This document shows positions 34,175 through 44,877 of a stretch of 64,000 nucleotides of DNA, one piece after another. Every line of letters starts with the position of its first letter. The first letter of the stretch is position 1. Under the pieces are notes generated by a model. The model made no database searches. It was given only the letters and a program-made list of their open reading frames with translations, and was not told the DNA's origin. The stretch spans positions 1,240,001-1,304,000 of the forward strand of contig NZ_BMTW01000001.1 of NCBI RefSeq assembly GCF_014649875.1. The letters run 5' to 3'. The DNA comes from Streptomyces rubiginosohelvolus (lineage in GTDB: Bacteria; Actinomycetota; Actinomycetes; Streptomycetales; Streptomycetaceae). The position numbers were made by a program, and so were the translations under genes.

Positions 34175-34267
34175 ATGGGGCGTGACCTTGCAGAAACGTG
34201 CCTGTCAACGTGCGCATATGCGACCGGACCGACCACCCCTCGGAGCCCTACTATCGGCTCGCCATGA
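34175..34267 (+). CDS. Small upstream ORF (30 aa) overlapping the LacI gene start
   Basis: ATG at 34175 is preceded by GAAAGGAA (34163-34170). It opens a 30-codon frame starting MGRDLAETCLSTCAYATG whose TGA (34265-34267) overlaps the ATG of the LacI-family gene (34264). The good ribosome-binding site and the ATGA overlap suggest translational coupling, or a leader peptide. No family is recognised. A TACTAT hexamer at 34249-34254 could instead give a separate, nearly leaderless LacI transcript. It may be a chance ORF. Confidence 0.4.
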   Translation: MGRDLAETCLSTCAYATGPTTPRSPTIGSP

Positions 34268-35376
34268 CAGCAGCAGGGAAGCACCAGGTGAGCCGGACGG
34301 AGACACCCCGGCGCAGCGGCCGGCCAGGACGGGCGGGGATCCGTGACGTGGCCGCCGCGGCCGGAGTCTCGATCACGACCGTCTCCGACGCGCTCAACGG
34401 CAAGGGCAGGCTCCCGGACGCCACCCGCCGCCATGTCCGCGAGGTCGCCGAGCGCCTGGGCTACCGCCCGTCCGCCGCGGCCCGAACCCTCCGTACGGGC
34501 AAGTCGGGGCTGATCGGCCTGACCGTGACCACGTACGGGAATGAACCTTTCACCTTCACCGAATTCGCGTACTTCGCGGAGATGGCGAGAGCCGCGACCT
34601 CCGCGGCACTGGCCCGCGGCTACGCCCTCGTCATCCTCCCCGCCACCTCCCGGCACGACGTCTGGTCGAACGTCGCGCTCGACGGAACCGTCGTCATCGA
34701 CCCCTCCGACCAGGACCCGGTCGTCACCGAACTCGTCCGCCAGGGACTGCCCGTCGTCTCCGACGGCCGCCCGGCCGGGACGCTCCCCGTCACCGCCTGG
34801 GTCGACAACGACCACCGGGCCGCCGTGCTCGACCTCCTCGACCATCTCGCCGCCGCCGGGGCCCGCCGCATCGGCCTGCTCACCGGCAACACCACCGACA
34901 CGTACACCCGGCTCTCCACCACCGCCTACCTCCACTGGTGTGAGCGGATCGGCCAGGATCCCGTCTACGAGTCCTACCCGGCGCACGACCCCTGCGCGGG
35001 GGCGGTCGCCGCCGACCGGCTGCTCGCCCGCCCGGACCGCCCCGACGCGGTCTACGGGCTCTTCGACCCCAACGGGACCGACCTCCTCGCGGCGGCCCGC
35101 CGCTACGGGCTGCGCGTCCCCGAGGACCTGCTGCTCGTCTGCTGCAGCGAGTCCACCGTGTACGCGGCCACCGAGCCGCCCATCACGACGCTCTCGCTGA
35201 AGCCCCGCCGGATCGGCACGGCCGTCGTCCAGCTCCTCATCGACGCCATCGAAGGGGTCGAGCACGACGGTCCTGTGGAGCAGGTCATACCGACGGAGCT
35301 CATCGTCCGGACCTCCTCGCAACGCCGCCCACCGCGCACCACGGTCAGCGCGCCGCGCTCCCCCAGCGGGGATTGA
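34264..35376 (+). CDS. LacI-family transcriptional regulator
   Basis: 370 aa. The LacI helix-turn-helix lies at residues ~26-75 (GIRDVAAAAGVSITTVSDALNGKGRLPDATRRHV), followed by the hinge PSAAARTLRTGKSGLIG. The periplasmic-binding-protein-like sensor domain runs to about 350. The C-terminus ends in a basic, Pro/Arg-rich tail. The ligand is likely a sugar or nucleoside, but no transport or catabolic operon is adjacent, so the target is unknown. ATG 34264 is chosen for the fit to the family; a longer frame opens at 34198. Confidence 0.92.
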   Translation: MTAAGKHQVSRTETPRRSGRPGRAGIRDVAAAAGVSITTVSDALNGKGRLPDATRRHVREVAERLGYRPSAAARTLRTGKSGLIGLTVTTYGNEPFTFTEFAYFAEMARAATSAALARGYALVILPATSRHDVWSNVALDGTVVIDPSDQDPVVTELVRQGLPVVSDGRPAGTLPVTAWVDNDHRAAVLDLLDHLAAAGARRIGLLTGNTTDTYTRLSTTAYLHWCERIGQDPVYESYPAHDPCAGAVAADRLLARPDRPDAVYGLFDPNGTDLLAAARRYGLRVPEDLLLVCCSESTVYAATEPPITTLSLKPRRIGTAVVQLLIDAIEGVEHDGPVEQVIPTELIVRTSSQRRPPRTTVSAPRSPSGD

Positions 35377-35550
35377 TCGTCTCTTATCGGACCAATCGGC
35401 CGGTGAACCGTGCGTGCGCCCGGATTCACCACCCCTGGTGCGTCACACAGATCGATCCGCATTCCTATGATGGGCGCACGACACCGCGGACCACCTCTAC
35501 CAGGCAGGGCCCGTCAGGTGTACGGCGGCGCGACGGTGGTGGAGGGGTCG

Positions 35551-36633
35551 ATGACTCAGGGGGCCGGTCAGGAACCCGTGGTGCGGACGGCGACGTTGCG
35601 TGACTTCCGGGTTCCGCCGTACGCGCAGACACCCGTGCCACCGCAGGCTCAGGGGGCGCCCCCTTCCCCGGTGCCGCACCCCGGGAACGCCGTCGTGGGA
35701 GACGAGCAGCCGGAGGGCTACACCCCGACCGAGCGGGACCTCCCGGTCATCCGCCGCGGCGACACGGTCCAGGTGCAGACGGTCGCCGAGCCGCGCCCCG
35801 CTTCCGACGACGGCCGCGGCCCGCTCTTCGTCGTCGGGGACGTCCACGGCTACCTGGACGAACTGCTGGCCGCCCTCGGCGAGCAGGGCCTCATCGACGC
35901 CGACGGCAACTGGGCCGCGGGCAACGCCCGGCTGTGGTTCCTCGGCGACTTCACCGATCGCGGCCCCGACGGCATCGGGGTCATCGACCTCGTCATGCGG
36001 CTCTCCGCCGAGGCGGCGGCGGCCGGCGGCTACTGCAAGGCCCTGATGGGCAATCACGAACTGCTGCTGATCGGCGCCAAGCGGTTCGCCGACACCCCCG
36101 TCAACTCCGGGGCGGGCACCGCCACCTTCCAGGCGGCCTGGCTGCTGAACGGCGGCCAGAAGACCGACATGGAGCGCCTCCAGGACGTCCACCTCCAGTG
36201 GATGTCCCGGCTCGACGCGGTCGTCGAGGAGGACGGGCATCTGCTGATGCACTCCGACACGACGGCCTACCTCGACTACGGTTCCACCATTGAGGACGTC
36301 AACGACACGATCACGGCCATTCTCACGCGTAACGACGCCGACGAGTGCTGGGACCTCTTCCGCAAGCTCACCAAGCGGTTCGCCTTCCGGGACGAGGGCG
36401 GCTCCCAGGCGGTGCGCGAGCTGCTGACGACGTACGGTGGACAGCGCGTCGTCCATGGTCACAGCCCCATTCCGTACCTCCTGGGCGAGGTCGGAACGGA
36501 GGAGGGCGAGGACAGCTCGGGTCCCGTGATCAACGGTCCGCACGTGTACGCGGACGGCCTCGCCATCGCCATGGACGGCGGAGTGACCATGGCCGGAAAG
36601 CTGCTGGTGGTCCAACTCCCGTTGCATGACTGA
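35551..36633 (+). CDS. PPP-family serine/threonine protein phosphatase
   Basis: 360 aa. ATG 35551 has GGAGG six bases upstream. A Pro-rich, probably disordered N-terminus of ~85 residues precedes a calcineurin-like metallophosphoesterase domain. The metal motifs are GDVHGY, GDFTDRGPDG and GNHELLL, with the distal HGHSPIPY. These define PPP phosphatases that remove phosphate from Ser/Thr (and sometimes Tyr) residues. From memory it may correspond to S. coelicolor SppA, but I am not certain of that identity. It likely counters the many Streptomyces Ser/Thr kinases. Confidence 0.88.
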   Translation: MTQGAGQEPVVRTATLRDFRVPPYAQTPVPPQAQGAPPSPVPHPGNAVVGDEQPEGYTPTERDLPVIRRGDTVQVQTVAEPRPASDDGRGPLFVVGDVHGYLDELLAALGEQGLIDADGNWAAGNARLWFLGDFTDRGPDGIGVIDLVMRLSAEAAAAGGYCKALMGNHELLLIGAKRFADTPVNSGAGTATFQAAWLLNGGQKTDMERLQDVHLQWMSRLDAVVEEDGHLLMHSDTTAYLDYGSTIEDVNDTITAILTRNDADECWDLFRKLTKRFAFRDEGGSQAVRELLTTYGGQRVVHGHSPIPYLLGEVGTEEGEDSSGPVINGPHVYADGLAIAMDGGVTMAGKLLVVQLPLHD

Positions 36634-36687
36634 CCGTCGGCGGGGAAGGCGCTTCAGGTTCAGCCCGCGCCGACCTCGCCGATCGCC

Positions 36688-36705
36688 GGGCCCGTCACCG
36701 GGCCC
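36688..36705 (+). terminator. Weak hairpin after phosphatase gene
   Basis: A 7-bp GC stem (GGGCCCG at 36688-36694 with CGGGCCC at 36699-36705) lies 55 bp after the phosphatase stop. Confidence 0.4.
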
Positions 36706-36837
36706 AATTCTGGAAACACCCTGTCACCCCTTGCCGTGAGCGCTCTATCCTCGGCCTATCAGTGGCAGGCTCTCCTCCGTTTCCGCCCGATCGCCCGGTC
36801 CAACGCGGGCAGCCGGGCACCGACGGAGCATCGGGGG

Positions 36838-37668
36838 ATGCAGATGACAAGCGCTCCGCACCTGCTGGCCGAGGACGGACCCGAGTACGAGCGGATCCTG
36901 GGCGACGCACTGCGCCACGCCCACGAACGCCCGGACCTGGAGGGCGTCGGGGACCGGCTCAACACCGAACAGCTGCGCACCATGGCGCTCGGCGCCACGG
37001 CGCTGATCACCGCGGCCGCGGCCACCGAGTACGAGCACTACATCAAGGCCCGCGGCGAACTGCGCCGCACTCCGGACGCCGAAGGAGCCGACGGGCTCCC
37101 GGGCCTGGACGGACCGCAGAGCACCTCGGCCGGATCGGGCGCGGGGATAGGTGCGGTCATCACGGTCCTGACCCCGCTGCTGGCCGGCACCGCGGCGCTC
37201 ATCTTCCTGCTCGTCGGCTATCTGCTGAAGGCGGTCAGCCCGTCGCTGACGTTCGGCCGCACCATGGTCACGGCCGGGTGGTTCTTCGCCTGCGTCGCCG
37301 CCGCGGCAATCCTCGTCGCCGCCGTCGGACTGCTCGTCACCGCCCTCCGCAACGGCGCGACGTCCCTGGCCGCCGAGGAGGAGGAACAGGAGCTTCCGGA
37401 GGAGGTCGCGCGGGCCAGGGAGGCGTGGCGCCACGCCCTGCTGGAGCGCGGCATCCTCCCGTTCTTCCGGGACGCCCTGGCCGACCCCACCGCGGGGCCC
37501 GCCGCGCGGACACCGCACCGTTCGCCCAACCGCATCCCGAAGGTCGGGTACAGCAGGCCGGACTTCTCGGGCCCGGACGACGGCCCGGCGGCCGGCCCCC
37601 GGCCGACCTTCACCAGCCCCGACTTCACGAGCCCGGACTTCGGCGGCCCTGAGCACCAGCCGGACTGA
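36838..37668 (+). CDS. Membrane protein with two central helices and SPDF repeats
   Basis: 276 aa, family not recognised. ATG 36838 has GGAG nine bases upstream. The N-terminal ~95 residues are soluble and acidic. Two transmembrane helices follow (IGAVITVLTPLLAGTAALIFLLVGYLL and FACVAAAAILVAAVGLLVTAL), then an acidic stretch (AAEEEEQELPEEV). The Pro-rich tail repeats PDF/SPDF units (SRPDFSGPDD, FTSPDFTSPDFGGPE). Both ends are probably cytoplasmic. The tail looks like a ligand for a protein-interaction domain. It is convergent with a DUF805 gene. Confidence 0.75.
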   Translation: MQMTSAPHLLAEDGPEYERILGDALRHAHERPDLEGVGDRLNTEQLRTMALGATALITAAAATEYEHYIKARGELRRTPDAEGADGLPGLDGPQSTSAGSGAGIGAVITVLTPLLAGTAALIFLLVGYLLKAVSPSLTFGRTMVTAGWFFACVAAAAILVAAVGLLVTALRNGATSLAAEEEEQELPEEVARAREAWRHALLERGILPFFRDALADPTAGPAARTPHRSPNRIPKVGYSRPDFSGPDDGPAAGPRPTFTSPDFTSPDFGGPEHQPD

Positions 37669-37696
37669 GCCCGACGCACGGTCCCGGACACACCGC

Positions 37697-37754
37697 GGGC
37701 CGGGGCGGCAGATGCCGCGCCCGGCCCGGGGGACGCTCCGGACGGACCGGAGCG
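37697..37754. terminator. Two hairpins between convergent genes
   Basis: An imperfect long hairpin (GGGCCGGG...CCCGGCCC, 37697-37727) is followed by an 8-bp stem (CGCTCCGG at 37734-37741 with CCGGAGCG at 37747-37754). Confidence 0.55.
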
Positions 37755-37759
37755 GTGGA

Positions 37760-38116
37760 TCAGATGGCCTGCGGAGACAGCTTCGGGTTGACGCCGTGCT
37801 CGTTCGTCTCCGGCTTGCCCTCGGAGGCGAGGAAGACGAGCAGGACGATGGCGCCGACCAGGGGGACGAGCGCGATCAGCAGCCACCAGCCGGAGCGGCC
37901 GGTGTCGTGCAGACGGCGAACGGCCACCGCGAGCGCCGGGATGAGCGTCGCGGCGAAGTAGATGTAGTACGGAACCTGCGTGTCGATCGCGAAACCGACG
38001 ATCTGCAGCACCACGGCGATCACGAAGTTGATCAGCGTGAACATCCAGTACTCCTTGCGGCGCGCACGTCCGCTGAAGCCTGCGTAGTTCTTGAGTACAG
38101 CCAGGTACCAGTTCAT
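37760..38116 (-). CDS. DUF805 membrane protein
   Basis: 118 aa. It starts MNWYLAVLKNYAGFSGRARRKEYW, the hallmark of DUF805, with GGGAGGG well placed upstream. About four hydrophobic helices follow, with the conserved VRRLHDTGRSGWW loop. The function of the family is unknown. The gene is single and convergent with the SPDF-repeat membrane protein. Confidence 0.88.
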   Translation of the reverse strand: MNWYLAVLKNYAGFSGRARRKEYWMFTLINFVIAVVLQIVGFAIDTQVPYYIYFAATLIPALAVAVRRLHDTGRSGWWLLIALVPLVGAIVLLVFLASEGKPETNEHGVNPKLSPQAI

Positions 38117-38439
38117 GGTGTTTCCCTCCCCGGGCCCCCGTTCCGGAGGCCGCCAACTTTCAGCCAAGCAAGCCGGAAAGTAAGCCACAGATAAGGAACG
38201 GGTCAAGTCAGGTTGACCCGTTCCCGGAACGTACACAGAGCTGCCGCACGACTGTGTCCATACTGTCGCTTAACAAGCCCAGGAAACATCTCAAATCCCC
38301 ACAAGAGCAACAAAGTTACCCAGAGAACCTCAAATCGCCCGACGCCGCGCATCGGTGAAGGACGGGGGCACCGCGCCCTCGCAGGTGACGGACATGGTCG
38401 AGCTGCCCCGGGGCTAACCGGCACGCGACCGGCGCACGC

Positions 38440-38479
38440 CTGCGCGGCGCCCCGGGCCGGAACCCGAGGCGCCGCGCAG
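38440..38479 (-). terminator. Terminator after thiC
   Basis: A 12-bp perfect stem (38440-38451 with 38468-38479) with a GC-rich loop lies 30 bp beyond the thiC stop. Confidence 0.75.
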
Positions 38480-38508
38480 ATCCGGGCGCTTCACGCGCCG
38501 CGGACGGG

Positions 38509-40420
<1,912 letters not shown>

Positions 40421-40497
40421 TGCAAAGGTGCCTCCACGCTAGCGTCCTTTCCGGCGAGCTGACCAGAGGGCCCTCCCGTTCTTGCGATGATCGCCCC

Positions 40498-41838
40498 GTG
40501 ACCTCCCCTCAAAACGACCCCGCACCCCAGCCGCCCCAGGGCCACACCCACACGCACAGCCACGGGCCGGCCGCCCCGGTCTCCCGGCATCTGCGCAAGG
40601 TCATCGCCGCCGTGGTGATCCCGTTCGCGACGGCGGTCGTCGTCGGCCTGATCGCGTTCTGGCCCGGCGGCGTGCCCGATCACGAGCGCACCGGTGTCGG
40701 ATTCGACCGGCAGACCCAGGACGGCAAGGTCGTCCAGGTCGTCCAGGTCGACTGCGCGGACGTCAACGCCGCGCAGGTGCCCCCGACCGGTGACACCTCC
40801 ACGCCCTCGGGGCGCGAGGCCGTCAACGAGCAGGAAGGGGAATGCGCGAAGGCGACGGTCGAGGTGACCAGCGGCGACGACAAGGGCCGCAGGTTCGTCG
40901 AGGTGGTCCAGCCGGACGCGCCGCGCCAGCTGAAGGAGGGTCAGGGCGTGGTCGTCGCGTACGCCCCCGACGCGCCGCGCGACCTCCAGTACTCGGTGAT
41001 CGACGTGAACCGGAAGATCCCGATGGCACTTCTGGCCGGGATCTTCGCCCTGGCGGTGGTCCTGGTCGGCCGGATGCGCGGGGTGATGGCGCTGGTGGCG
41101 CTGGCCGTGTCGTTCGCCGTGCTGACGCTCTTCATCCTGCCGGCGATCCTGCAGGGCTCGAATCCGCTGGTCGTGGCGGTGATCGGGGCCAGCGCGATCA
41201 TGCTGGCGGCGCTCTACATGTGCCACGGGGTGACAGCCCGGACGTCGGTCGCGGTCATCGGCACGCTGGTCTCACTGCTGCTGATCGGACTGCTGGGCTC
41301 CCTGTTCATCGGCTGGGCCGGCCTCAGCGGCAACACCGACGACAACACCGGCCTCATCAAGGGTCTCTACCCGGACATCGACATGAGCGGTCTGCTGCTG
41401 GCGGGCATCATCATCGGTTCGCTCGGCGTGCTCGACGATGTGACGGTCACCCAGACCTCCGCGGTCTGGGAACTGCACCAGGCCGACCCGGAGATGGGTT
41501 GGAAGGGGCTGTACCGGGCAGGTATCAGAATCGGAAGGGACCACATCGCCTCGGTGGTCAACACCCTGGTGCTGGCGTACGCGGGCGCGGCGCTGCCGCT
41601 GCTGCTGCTCTTCTCCATCGCCCAGAGCAGTGTGGGGACGGTGGCCAACAGCGAGCTGGTCGCCGAGGAGATCGTCCGCACGCTGGTCGGGTCGATCGGA
41701 CTGGTCGCCTCGGTGCCGGTGACCACGGTGCTCGCCGCGCTGGTCGTCTCCGCCGACCGCACGGGACCGGGCGGCGCACAGGCGGCTACGGCCGCACCCG
41801 CGCGGACCGGCCGGGGCCGTCGCCGTAAGACGGGGTGA
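40498..41838 (+). CDS. YibE/F-family membrane protein
   Basis: 446 aa. The GTG at 40498 starts a Pro/His-rich tail (GHTHTHSHGP) of ~28 residues. One helix follows (VIAAVVIPFATAVVVGLIAFW), then an extracytoplasmic domain to about 175, and seven further hydrophobic helices to about 425. The motif GSLGVLDDVTVTQTSAVWEL is diagnostic of YibE/F. The family is thought to include transporters, but the substrate is unknown. The His-rich end could bind metal. It diverges from thiC. Confidence 0.87.
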   Translation: MTSPQNDPAPQPPQGHTHTHSHGPAAPVSRHLRKVIAAVVIPFATAVVVGLIAFWPGGVPDHERTGVGFDRQTQDGKVVQVVQVDCADVNAAQVPPTGDTSTPSGREAVNEQEGECAKATVEVTSGDDKGRRFVEVVQPDAPRQLKEGQGVVVAYAPDAPRDLQYSVIDVNRKIPMALLAGIFALAVVLVGRMRGVMALVALAVSFAVLTLFILPAILQGSNPLVVAVIGASAIMLAALYMCHGVTARTSVAVIGTLVSLLLIGLLGSLFIGWAGLSGNTDDNTGLIKGLYPDIDMSGLLLAGIIIGSLGVLDDVTVTQTSAVWELHQADPEMGWKGLYRAGIRIGRDHIASVVNTLVLAYAGAALPLLLLFSIAQSSVGTVANSELVAEEIVRTLVGSIGLVASVPVTTVLAALVVSADRTGPGGAQAATAAPARTGRGRRRKTG

Positions 41839-41901
41839 CGGGCCGCCGGGACGCGGGGGCGAGCCGCGGGACGAGCGGGCGGAAGGGGAGGGTGCGCCAG
41901 G

Positions 41902-42339
41902 TCAGCCGGCGTTCTGCTCCTCGGCGAGGATGCGGCCGAGCGCGTCCTCCAGGTTCCCGTCGAAGTCACCCAGCGTGTGCTCCTGGCCGAGCGGCACGAG
42001 CTTGTCCGTCCGGTCGAGAAACGCCACCAGCGGTGCCGTCCCCGCCCGGAACAGCGCGCGATCCGCGCCGACCTGAAGCCGGATGTGCACATCTCCGAGC
42101 CCCTCGGGCTCGGTCGGGCCGATGTGCACATCGCCGTCGCCGCTCGGGCTGTTGAGCCCGTCCAGCAGCAGTTCGCGTCCGAACGCCCAGGTCACAGGGG
42201 CATCGCCGGGCAGGTGGAACGTCATCCGGACGGCGTACGGATCGCCGACCTCGTACCGGAGCTCCACCGGAATACGGAACGAGAGCTCCTCGGAGACGAG
42301 GAAGCTCATCATGACCTCTGCTTGAACCGACTCGCGCAT
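41902..42339 (-). CDS. ssgA: Sporulation-specific cell-division activator SsgA
   Basis: 145 aa. The sequence closely follows the SsgA-like protein family (SEELSFRIPVELRYEVGDPYAVRMTFHLPG, WAFGRELLLDGL, LGDFDGNLEDALGRIL). SsgA activates septum formation during sporulation and stimulates branching. The longest start gives MRESVQAEVM and 145 residues, which fits the length recalled for S. griseus SsgA. ATGs at 42312 and 42309 (MSFLVSEE) are alternatives. It is directly downstream of its regulator ssgR with a 101-bp gap. Confidence 0.95.
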   Translation of the reverse strand: MRESVQAEVMMSFLVSEELSFRIPVELRYEVGDPYAVRMTFHLPGDAPVTWAFGRELLLDGLNSPSGDGDVHIGPTEPEGLGDVHIRLQVGADRALFRAGTAPLVAFLDRTDKLVPLGQEHTLGDFDGNLEDALGRILAEEQNAG

Positions 42340-42440
42340 CGTTCAACCCCGCAGTAGATGAAACTGGCCAGGAATGATCCACCATGGCCCTATTGACGCC
42401 ATCGTGGTGCACGCGATAGCAGATCACAAGGAGTGATTTT

Positions 42441-43217
42441 TCAGATACTGATAGAGAACACGAACGAACGCAAGAGGCTGGCGACTTCGCCACGTAGCTG
42501 TTCGACTGCGGGCAGCAACCGATCTTCCCGGTCCAGGGGTACGGAAATGGCCATCGCCGCAATGGTGGCACCGGCCGTGACCGGAATCGCGGCGCAGACG
42601 GTCCCCAGTGCGTACTCCTGGCGTTCGATGACCGGTTCACCTCGTCGGAGGGTGCGCAGCCGTTCCAGAAGCGTGGCGCGATCTCGCACTGAGTAACGGG
42701 TGAGGGGCCGAACGGGGTGCCGGTCGAGGTGGTCCTCGCGGGCCCTCTCGTCGAGCTGGGCCAGCAGACACTGACCGATGGCGTGCGCGTGGCCGGTCTC
42801 CCGGAACGAGGCCCACTCCTCCACCGCCGGGGTGTCGGGGCCGTCCGCGACCGCGATGAGGTCGATCTCGCCGTCGCAGTAGACGGCGCAGTACACCGGT
42901 GCCCCGATGACGTCACGCCAGCGGTCGAGGGAGTCGGCGACGGAGACGGGGCGCGGGCGGCTCCTGACCCCGGGCGCCGCGGTCAGGTTCTCGGCGGCCG
43001 CGCCGAAGAGGAAGACACCGTTCTCACGGCGGAGATATCCCTCATGGGTGAGGGTGCGCAGCAAGTGGTACGCGGTCGGAAGCGGCAGTCCCGCCTCCCG
43101 CGCCAGTTGCTTGGCAGGCGCCCCGTCCCGATGAGCGCCCACAGCCTCCAGCAGCCTCAATGCCCGCTGAACCGAACCGATCAACGTCGGAACAGCGGTG
43201 CTCGATGCCGTGGTCAA
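42441..43217 (-). CDS. ssgR: IclR-type regulator SsgR
   Basis: 258 aa. The N-terminal winged helix (QRALRLLEAVGAHRDGAPAKQLAREAGLPLPTAYHLLRTL) and the C-terminal IclR effector domain are both present. SsgR activates ssgA in S. coelicolor. The start codon is unusual: an in-frame TGA lies at 43221-43223 and the first usable codon is TTG at 43217, preceded by GGGGGTGA. A second TTG lies 11 codons further on. No ATG or GTG start fits the helix-turn-helix. Confidence 0.9.
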   Translation of the reverse strand: MTTASSTAVPTLIGSVQRALRLLEAVGAHRDGAPAKQLAREAGLPLPTAYHLLRTLTHEGYLRRENGVFLFGAAAENLTAAPGVRSRPRPVSVADSLDRWRDVIGAPVYCAVYCDGEIDLIAVADGPDTPAVEEWASFRETGHAHAIGQCLLAQLDERAREDHLDRHPVRPLTRYSVRDRATLLERLRTLRRGEPVIERQEYALGTVCAAIPVTAGATIAAMAISVPLDREDRLLPAVEQLRGEVASLLRSFVFSISI

Positions 43218-43588
43218 AGGTCACCCCCAGGCATGGTGACGGGCCGTCGGCCCTCCCGTGGGGGCCGCCCCCACGGGCCTGCCGCGATCCCGAGGACCGG
43301 AGGGGACCGGAGATCCGGTGACCGTGACCGGCGAGGACCGATCCGGGCGCCGGCGTTCGGAGGCCAACGACCGGACTGTCGTACCCAGGAGCGATCAGGC
43401 GATCGACAAGGTGACGGAAGGTCACATTCCGGATGGCGGCAGCGGTTTGCCACTGTATCGGCCGCCTGCGGCAGACGGGTGGTTTCCTCCGGGACTTAGC
43501 TCTGCTGGGCTAATCCCACCCGGGCCGGACGGGACGGGACGGCCCCCGCGCCGGCCCGCGGTCCGTGGCATGCCGGTCGCCCCGTGGG
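43218..43588. other. Intergenic region upstream of ssgR
   Basis: This 371-bp gap is the probable ssgR promoter region and the 3' end of the DUF5326 gene. GGGACTTAGC at 43493-43502 and GGCTAATCCC at 43510-43519 form an imperfect inverted repeat. No gene or RNA family was recognised. Confidence 0.45.
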
Positions 43589-43807
43589 CTACCAGTCACC
43601 GCGCGAGGACGACGACGACATGAACTTGCGGACGACGAAGATCAGTCCACCGACCAGCACGACGAAGATCAGCGCCTTGAAGAGCAGGCCGATCACAAAG
43701 CCGACCACGCTGGCGATCAGACCGCCGAACACGAAGATCGCAATGACGGGCACCGCGATCCACTTCACCCACCAGGGCATTCCCGCGAATATCTCCCGCA
43801 CGGCCAT
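43589..43807 (-). CDS. Small two-helix membrane protein (DUF5326-like)
   Basis: 72 aa, starting MAVREIFAGMPWWVKW, with a GAGG-containing leader. Two hydrophobic helices (IAVPVIAIFVFGGLIASVVG and LFKALIFVVLVGGLIFVV) are followed by a short Ser-rich tail. It resembles the small actinobacterial family annotated DUF5326; the function is unknown. It lies downstream of the cupin gene on the same strand, with 149 bp between. Confidence 0.75.
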   Translation of the reverse strand: MAVREIFAGMPWWVKWIAVPVIAIFVFGGLIASVVGFVIGLLFKALIFVVLVGGLIFVVRKFMSSSSSRGDW

Positions 43808-43956
43808 CGCCTCTACCTCGTCTCTCTGAGTCCTTGCCTCGATGCTAAAGGCGCGAAGGGCCGCGGCGGGCGTGTGCAGCCCTTGAAGACCCCTGATCGA
43901 GCCCCTAGGGATCCCTGACGCGAACGCGCGCTCCCGGCAGGTCCGGGGCAGGCGGC

Positions 43957-44274
43957 TCAGCCCTCCGGCGGCGAGAAGACGACCATCACCCTGAGGTCCT
44001 CGGTGATGTGGTGGAACTTGTGGGCCACCCCCGCGGGCACATAGACGACGCTTCCCCTGCCGACCTGGGTCGTCTCCATCCCCACCGTGATCGACGCACG
44101 TCCGCTGACGACGAAGTAGACCTCGTCCTGCTGGTGGGGCTGCTGCGGATCGAGCTCTCCCGCGTCCAGGGCGTACAGACCGACCGACATGTTGCGCTCC
44201 CGCACGAACTGCAGATACGCGCCGTCGTTGGCGGCCCGCTCCGCCTCCAGCTCGTCCAGTCTGAATGCCTTCAT
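43957..44274 (-). CDS. Small cupin-domain protein
   Basis: 105 aa. The double-stranded beta-helix motifs are visible: PHQQDEVYFVVSGRASI (motif 1, His and Glu) and PAGVAHKFHHI (motif 2, His). These would bind one metal ion. The enzyme activity or ligand is unknown. The ATG at 44274 gives MKAFRLDELEAERAAND. It diverges from the phage-holin-like gene. Confidence 0.85.
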   Translation of the reverse strand: MKAFRLDELEAERAANDGAYLQFVRERNMSVGLYALDAGELDPQQPHQQDEVYFVVSGRASITVGMETTQVGRGSVVYVPAGVAHKFHHITEDLRVMVVFSPPEG

Positions 44275-44361
44275 GGTCCGTCCCGCCCCTTGTGCCCGTG
44301 CTGCCGGCTGTACCTGTGCTGTCGGTGTCCACCACCGATCATGTCTGCCACGATCAGACAC

Positions 44362-44739
44362 ATGAAGAATTTCGTAGTCAAGACGATCGCCAACGCGGGT
44401 GCGCTGGCCGTGGCCATCTGGCTGATCGGCAACATCACGCTGGAGGGCGGTAGCACGGGCCGCAAGGCCCTCACCCTGATCCTGGTGGCGCTGATCTTCG
44501 GGCTGGTGAACTCTCTGGTGAAGCCGGTGGTCCAGCTCCTGACCTTCCCGTTGTTCATCCTGACCCTGGGGTTGATCACCCTGGTGGTCAACGCCCTGAT
44601 GCTGTTGCTGACCTCCTGGCTGGCCGGCGTGGTCGATCTCAGCTTCCACGTCGAGGGGTTCTGGACGGCGGTGCTCGGCGGACTGATCATCTCGGTCGTG
44701 TCCTGGGCGCTCAATGTCGTCCTGCCCGACGAGAACTGA
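44362..44739 (+). CDS. Four-helix membrane protein, phage-holin-like family (PF04020 type)
   Basis: 125 aa, starting MKNFVVKTIANAGALAVAIWLIG; an ATG at 44341 is an alternative. Four hydrophobic helices contain the family motif LVNSLVKPVVQLLTFPLFILTLGL. Despite the family name, members occur widely as chromosomal membrane proteins of unknown role. The ribosome-binding site is poor for either start. Confidence 0.82.
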   Translation: MKNFVVKTIANAGALAVAIWLIGNITLEGGSTGRKALTLILVALIFGLVNSLVKPVVQLLTFPLFILTLGLITLVVNALMLLLTSWLAGVVDLSFHVEGFWTAVLGGLIISVVSWALNVVLPDEN

Positions 44740-44877
44740 CCCGGGGACCCCGCGTTCCGCACCCTCCGGATCCCAGCATTCGGGATTCCGGTACGCGGCG
44801 GAAGGCTGCTCCCGACCTCTCTGGAAGAGTGCAGGGGACACCGGTCTCCACCAGGGAGAACAGCGAAGGAGCAAGGC

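Noticed and set aside
43218..43588. Plus-strand open frame in the ssgR upstream gap
   Set aside because: No ribosome-binding site, no recognisable domain and Arg/Pro/Gly-rich shadow composition.
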